Shown here: piece after piece, positions 60,225-64,000 of the stretch
Numbering within the stretch: the first letter of the stretch is position 1
Layout of the letters: the number at the start of each line of letters is the position of its first letter
NCBI GenBank assembly: GCA_965657335.1
Contig: CBFHOH010000005.1
Location: 88,869 to 152,868 of the forward strand
Length of the DNA stretch: 64,000 nucleotides
DNA from: UBA4582 sp965657335
GTDB lineage: Bacteria; Pseudomonadota; Gammaproteobacteria; Pseudomonadales; Azotimanducaceae
Reading direction: 5' to 3'
Made by a program: the position numbers and the translations under genes
The notes under the pieces: model-generated
The model's database searches: none
Told to the model about the DNA's origin: nothing
Seen by the model: the letters and a program-made list of their open reading frames with translations, nothing else

Positions 60225-60953
60225 TCAGAGCAGCTGCTCTATGGCACCTGTCATGGCCCTGCGGTTAAATGCCAATTGCCACTTGTTCCCGCCGACCTGT
60301 CGCCAAAGCACGCAGGCACGTAGCCCCGCTAAAAGCAGTGCCCTTATGCGTTCGATGTTGGTTCTATCCTGCAGGTGCTGACGATTGCCGTTAATTTGAA
60401 TTTGCGGTTGTATCTCGCTGATGAGTGACTCGTAAAGGGTGCTTAACTGTCTGACTGAACTAGCATCGATTAGTCGGTCATCACTCTGTCGCAGCATACG
60501 TTGTTCGTCGATATTCGCGATTTCCGCGCCAAGTTGCCGCATGATCGCAGGCCGGGTCGTGAGTTTGCGCTCAAGCCCCATGATCGCGAGTGCGTATTGT
60601 AAAATTCGTCCATGCTGCGCAACATCAAAGTTGGTTAATAATTCGCGCAGTATCAATAGGCCTTTTCTCACGCCAGTTACCCCGCCAAAAACATCGAGGG
60701 TTGAGCCCGGGTTTTGAATGAACACAGAGTTAATACTGTTTTCCAGTGTGTCCTGCGATACCAGACCTGATCTTGATGCTGAATTGATAAGAGACGTTGC
60801 TTGGACTAACCCAGCAAGTGCGAGGACATGATCCCGAAACCCCGAGATACGCTGGTTTTGCGGCTGACTGCGCCTTTCTCCGAAATTTCGTTGCTCAGAG
60901 TCTACGCCAGGTTCGGAGCTATCATCATTGTGCAGATAAATGATCGCACCCAT
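60225..60953 (-). CDS. hflD: High-frequency lysogenization protein HflD homologue
   Basis: A 242-residue (from the ATG at 60953) membrane-associated protein of the HflD family. The family core begins at FRDHVLALAGLVQATSLINS (about residue 40) and contains GLLILRELLTNFDVAQHGRIL, YALAIMGLERKL and ERIRALLLAGLRACVLWRQVGG. About 38 N-terminal residues (rich in Q, N, S, E) precede the usual start and are not typical. The ATG overlaps the mnmA stop (TGATG). HflD binds phage lambda CII in E. coli; its housekeeping role beside mnmA and purB is unclear. Confidence 0.93.
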   Translation of the reverse strand: MGAIIYLHNDDSSEPGVDSEQRNFGERRSQPQNQRISGFRDHVLALAGLVQATSLINSASRSGLVSQDTLENSINSVFIQNPGSTLDVFGGVTGVRKGLLILRELLTNFDVAQHGRILQYALAIMGLERKLTTRPAIMRQLGAEIANIDEQRMLRQSDDRLIDASSVRQLSTLYESLISEIQPQIQINGNRQHLQDRTNIERIRALLLAGLRACVLWRQVGGNKWQLAFNRRAMTGAIEQLL

Positions 60954-62125
60954 CACTGTTGTCTCCGATCGTTGGTGCTCCTGTAAGTTTCCTTAATAAT
61001 GCCGCCACCCAGGCAAACATCATTATCGTAAAAACAGGCCCATTGTCCCGGCGTGACAGCGCGTTGAGGTTTGTCGAATACAACCTCCAGTTCGCTACCC
61101 TTAGCAATGTTGTTTTCGCTGTCGCACACCTTGACTGTGCAATCTTGATCAGATTGTCGGTAACGGCATTTAACCTTCAGCTGGCGAGGTAATGATGGCG
61201 CGCCAGATACCCAGTGTATATCTTCGCAAACCATCCCTTCGCTCAACATCGCTGGATTGTCGTTGCCCTGAGCAACGATAAGGACGTTTCTGACCATATC
61301 TTTTTCTACAACGTACCATGGTGCATCAAGCCCATGCTTGACGCCGCCGATGCCAAGTCCCTGTCGTTGACCAAGTGTGTGATACATCAACCCTTGATGT
61401 TGACCGATAACTTCTCCGGTCAGGGTTTCAATGACGCCGGACTTTGCTGGAATATATGTCTGCAGAAAATCCTTAAATCGTCGCTCTCCAATAAAGCAAA
61501 TGCCGGTGGAATCTTTTTTGTCGAAAGTATCTAAGTCGTTCTCGGCAGCGATCGCCCGAACCTCTGACTTTTGAAGTTCGCCGACAGGAAATAAACATTT
61601 TTCAAATTCAGATGACGACACCGCCTGAAGGAAATAGGATTGATCTTTGTTGGCATCCAGCCCTCGCAGTAGTTGTGTTTTACCGTCCTCGTGTCTTAAG
61701 CGTGCATAATGCCCGGTGGCAACGTAGTCAGCGCCCAAGACTTTCGCGTAGTCTAAAAAGACCTTAAATTTAATCTCTCGATTGCAAAGTATGTCGGGAT
61801 TCGGTGTTCTTCCAAGCTTGTACTCATCCAAAAAGTGTTCGAATACATTATCCCAGTATTCTGCCGCGAAGTTGGCTTGATGCAAGGGTACTCCGAGCCT
61901 CTCGCAAACACTTTGAGCATCCGCCAGATCCTCCTTGGCAGTGCAGTAATCAGTGTTGTCATCTTCCTCCCAGTTTTTCATGAAAAGGCCTTCAACCGCA
62001 TATCCTTGCCGTTGCAATAACAGGGCTGCGACTGAAGAATCGACACCACCGGACATGCCGACGATCACCTTTCGGTTATTGCTGGCGGGTTGGGCCGAAT
62101 CTGACAAGGTTGGAGCAATACTCAC
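60953..62125 (-). CDS. mnmA: tRNA-specific 2-thiouridylase MnmA
   Basis: A 390-residue enzyme that places sulfur on U34 of Glu, Gln and Lys tRNAs. PP-loop motif GMSGGVDSSVAALLL at the N-terminus; catalytic cysteines in DILCNREIKF and STGICFIGERRF; C-terminal tRNA-binding barrel with RYRQSDQDC and QRAVTPGQWACFYDNDVCLG. It begins with GTG, with AGG nine bases upstream. About 18 extra residues precede the PP-loop compared with E. coli. First gene of the mnmA-hflD pair; divergent from moaC. Confidence 0.97.
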   Translation of the reverse strand: MSIAPTLSDSAQPASNNRKVIVGMSGGVDSSVAALLLQRQGYAVEGLFMKNWEEDDNTDYCTAKEDLADAQSVCERLGVPLHQANFAAEYWDNVFEHFLDEYKLGRTPNPDILCNREIKFKVFLDYAKVLGADYVATGHYARLRHEDGKTQLLRGLDANKDQSYFLQAVSSSEFEKCLFPVGELQKSEVRAIAAENDLDTFDKKDSTGICFIGERRFKDFLQTYIPAKSGVIETLTGEVIGQHQGLMYHTLGQRQGLGIGGVKHGLDAPWYVVEKDMVRNVLIVAQGNDNPAMLSEGMVCEDIHWVSGAPSLPRQLKVKCRYRQSDQDCTVKVCDSENNIAKGSELEVVFDKPQRAVTPGQWACFYDNDVCLGGGIIKETYRSTNDRRQQ

Positions 62126-62303
62126 GTTGAATTACCTGAATAGGAAAAATTGGGTCTTCGCCGAAATCGTTGGACCGCATTTTACGCGAGTCGTCGGGGA
62201 AAGTGCACAAGTTTACCGTGTTCATCGCACAGAACAGGTAACTAAAAGGCCATGGTAGGCGCGGATCGCTACTTACCATGAGAAAAGTGGGCTAGAATGC
62301 GCA

Positions 62304-62330
62304 CCTGTTAGTAGTCTGCCCGGTAACAGG
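62304..62330 (+). promoter_or_regulatory. Hairpin in the moaC leader with an upstream -10 box
   Basis: CCTGTTA pairs with TAACAGG across a 13-base loop, 32 bases before the moaC ATG. A -10-like TAGAAT lies at 62293-62298, with only a weak -35. The RNA would begin close to the hairpin. It is far smaller than a molybdenum-cofactor riboswitch, so I do not call one. Confidence 0.4.
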
Positions 62331-62362
62331 ATATTAAGTAACCCCGATGGAATGCACCCCAA

Positions 62363-62860
62363 ATGAATAACAGTGATCCCCAAACTCAATTAACGCATCT
62401 TGATGGCGACGGAAACGCCCACATGGTAGATGTCACTGACAAGGATGTGACTTTTCGAGTGGCTACCGCGGAGGGCGAGGTCAATATGCAACCTGAAACG
62501 CTGAAGTTGATCGTCGATGGTAAACATGCAAAGGGAGATGTTATGGCCGTTGCGCGCATTGCTGGTATCCAGGCTGCGAAAAAATGCGCCGATCTTATTC
62601 CTCTGTGTCATCCGCTCGCCCTCAGCTCTGTCAAGGTTGAACTCAAGCCCGATTTGGCCGGAAATTCGGTAAGAATTCACGCGACATGCAAACTTAGTGG
62701 CAAGACGGGTGTCGAAATGGAAGCACTCACCGCCGTGTCTGTCGCCGCGCTGACTATTTACGACATGTGCAAAGCTGTAGATAAAGGTATGACCATAAGC
62801 GGCGTGCGCCTCTTGACCAAGGCTGGTGGAAAGTCAGGTGACTGGAAGGCTAATGATTAA
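62363..62860 (+). CDS. moaC: Cyclic pyranopterin monophosphate synthase MoaC
   Basis: A 165-residue enzyme of molybdenum cofactor synthesis. It works with MoaA to make cyclic pyranopterin monophosphate. It carries KKCADLIPLCHPLALSSVKV and MEALTAVSVAALTIYDMCKAVDKGM with the catalytic Lys/Asp pair, both diagnostic. It is the first gene of moaCDE; its stop overlaps moaD. moaA is not in the window. Confidence 0.97.
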   Translation: MNNSDPQTQLTHLDGDGNAHMVDVTDKDVTFRVATAEGEVNMQPETLKLIVDGKHAKGDVMAVARIAGIQAAKKCADLIPLCHPLALSSVKVELKPDLAGNSVRIHATCKLSGKTGVEMEALTAVSVAALTIYDMCKAVDKGMTISGVRLLTKAGGKSGDWKAND

Positions 62861-63104
62861 GGTGCTGTTTTTCGCCAGTCTGAAAGAAAAACTTTCGTTA
62901 GATGCGTTAGAGTTTCCTCTGTCTGAAAGCATCACCGTTGCGCAACTGATTGACGAATTGGCGCGGCGTGAAGCGTCAATAAGTCGGGAGGTTTTATCTG
63001 CAGATGATGTCCTCATTGCAGTGGATCAGACAGTCGTAACAAGCGATTTCTTGGTTCGTCCCGGGAGTGAAGTTGCATTCTTTCCCCCAGTTACGGGCGG
63101 TTAG
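62853..63104 (+). CDS. moaD: Molybdopterin synthase sulfur carrier subunit MoaD
   Basis: A ubiquitin-fold protein of 83 residues. It ends in FFPPVTGG, the double-glycine tail that carries the thiocarboxylate. The true start is the ATG at 62853, with GGAAGG upstream, overlapping the moaC stop by eight bases; the frame stays open a few codons before it. It donates sulfur to cPMP in the MoaD-MoaE complex. Confidence 0.95.
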   Translation: MIKVLFFASLKEKLSLDALEFPLSESITVAQLIDELARREASISREVLSADDVLIAVDQTVVTSDFLVRPGSEVAFFPPVTGG

Positions 63105-63108
63105 CGTG

Positions 63109-63570
63109 ATGTTGAAAAAAGTAACAGTACAGACCGCTGATTTTGATGTCGGCAAAGAAACGGCACTACTCACGAGCATTTCCAAAGAGGTTGGCGGTAT
63201 TAACACGTTTCTCGGCACGGTGAGGGATGTAAACGAGGGAGATAGAGTCACCGGGCTTCGGCTTGAACACTATCCTGGCATGACAGAAAAACAGATAGGC
63301 AGCATTATCGACCGTGCGGCAGTGAGATGGAACGTGCTCGGAGCAGTCGTCATACATCGAGTTGGAGATTTGTTCCCAGGCGACAAAATAGTTTTTGTCG
63401 GTGTTGCAAGCCGGCATCGCGGTGATGCTTACCAAGCTTGCGAGTATGTGATGGACTCACTAAAAACCGAAGCGACGTTCTGGAAAAAAGAAATCGCTGA
63501 AGGTGAAGCTAGGTGGTTAACTACGCGCCAAACCGATGTTGATGCACTGAGCAAGTGGCAGACGGATTAA
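63109..63570 (+). CDS. moaE: Molybdopterin synthase catalytic subunit MoaE
   Basis: A protein of about 153 residues, starting at the ATG at 63109 (a GTG at 63106 is an alternative), four bases after moaD. Family motifs are INTFLGTVRDVNEG (substrate pocket) and HRVGDLFPGDKIVFVGVAS with HRGDAYQACEYVMD and LKTEATFWKKE (catalytic lysine). With MoaD it converts cPMP into molybdopterin. Confidence 0.96.
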   Translation: MLKKVTVQTADFDVGKETALLTSISKEVGGINTFLGTVRDVNEGDRVTGLRLEHYPGMTEKQIGSIIDRAAVRWNVLGAVVIHRVGDLFPGDKIVFVGVASRHRGDAYQACEYVMDSLKTEATFWKKEIAEGEARWLTTRQTDVDALSKWQTD

Positions 63571-63644
63571 CCGACTAAGCGTTATGCTATTTCTAGGCCC
63601 TTAGCGATTATTTTTTGGACTCTCAGCGCGCCTTGAAAGTCGTG

Positions 63645-64000
63645 TTACTGTTTCTTATGGGAAAAACGTCGGTTCCCTTTTCCGTTATGCTGTTTTGTTC
63701 TAGGGAGATTGACGTTAATCAAGCGATACTCTCCAGGTGCAAGCTCCCCAAGCCTCCAGTCTCCGATGCTGGCCCGAATGAGCCTTAATGTCGGAAAGCC
63801 AACATTAGCGGTCATACGCCGAACTTGCCGGTTACGTCCTTCGTTTATTGTGATTGCGATCCATGAAGTCGGAATGTTCGCGCGTACTCTGATTGGCGGG
63901 CTTCGTAACGGAAAGTCTGGTGCCTGTATTTTTTCCACTCTCGCAGGTTTGGTTGGTCCATCATTTAACCTGACGCCGTTCGCGAGAAGTGAGAGTGCGG
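63645..64000 (-). CDS. rluE: 23S rRNA pseudouridine synthase, RluE-like (partial)
   Basis: Only the C-terminal part (about 117 residues) is in the window; the 5' part lies beyond base 64000. The frame reads through to the edge with no start needed: it continues as NGVRLNDGPTKPARVEKIQ upstream of the internal GTG at 63938. The ITINEGRNRQVRRMTANVGF motif and TLRLIRASIGDWRLGELAPG are characteristic of the RsuA/RluB/E/F group; NDGPTxPA points to RluE, which makes pseudouridine 2457. It ends with a basic tail (GKGNRRFSHKKQ). It is convergent with moaE. Confidence 0.88.
   Translation of the reverse strand, partial: ALSLLANGVRLNDGPTKPARVEKIQAPDFPLRSPPIRVRANIPTSWIAITINEGRNRQVRRMTANVGFPTLRLIRASIGDWRLGELAPGEYRLINVNLPRTKQHNGKGNRRFSHKKQ

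Noticed and set aside
62126..62362. Molybdenum-cofactor riboswitch upstream of moaC
   Set aside because: Only one small hairpin (62304-62330) is visible; the Moco motif is much larger with several conserved stems that I cannot find here.

Overview
The window reads as a dense, ordinary chromosomal stretch of a marine, oligotrophic gammaproteobacterium. This placement is inferred from gene content and order: mnmA-hflD-purB-roxA and cysB followed by thrH are arrangements known from Pseudomonas-like gammaproteobacteria. A TonB-dependent receptor, a dedicated TonB energising operon, tripartite carboxylate and amino-acid uptake systems and a Na+/amino-acid symporter suit a marine scavenger. No rRNA, tRNA, CRISPR, integrase or insertion sequence was seen. 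Base composition looks even, with no obvious foreign island.

Layout. 0-7 kb: a TonB-dependent receptor, then on the minus strand a class V aminotransferase-fold enzyme lacking the desulfurase cysteine, a polar amino-acid ABC importer (binding protein fused to permease, plus ATPase) and a glutathione S-transferase. 7-15.5 kb: acyl-CoA synthetase, metallo-beta-lactamase-fold hydrolase, an overlapping phosphorylase/dioxygenase/Nudix trio beside an MFS transporter, and a NamZ-type muramidase with a DOMON-like partner. 15.6-22.7 kb: glutathione reductase, then an apparent operon of Na+/alanine symporter, short-chain dehydrogenase and a giant M16C zinc protease. 23-28.2 kb: a six-gene TonB operon (DUF3450, extended ExbB, ExbB, ExbD, TonB, TPR protein) closed by a bidirectional terminator shared with rsgA.

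28.3-43 kb: rsgA, a complete tctCBA carboxylate importer, an MscS channel, an alphaproteobacterial-type serC, an ATP/ADP-translocase-superfamily carrier convergent with a secreted S1/P1 nuclease, and a minus-strand set of acyltransferase-like protein, HlyD adaptor and C39-peptidase ABC exporter with no visible substrate gene. 42.6-51.8 kb: two SDRs, metA, an omega-type aminotransferase with a phosphoglycolate phosphatase-like HAD, an RDD membrane protein, a 5'-nucleotidase, cysB and thrH.

51.8-64 kb: an aldehyde dehydrogenase/saccharopine dehydrogenase pair divergent from an Lrp/AsnC regulator (probable lysine catabolism), a lytic transglycosylase, rraA, GNAT, roxA, purB, hflD, mnmA, moaCDE and the 3' part of an rluE-like gene.

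The strongest non-coding signal is upstream of metA on the minus strand (44457-44589): a near-consensus promoter, a SAM-II-type aptamer and an intrinsic terminator. A perfect 8-bp antiterminator can form between the aptamer's conserved AGCUAAAG and the terminator's CUUUAGCU. This would be a SAM-II riboswitch acting by transcription attenuation. The most open-ended protein system is the C39 exporter/adaptor/acyltransferase set at 38.0-42.2 kb.
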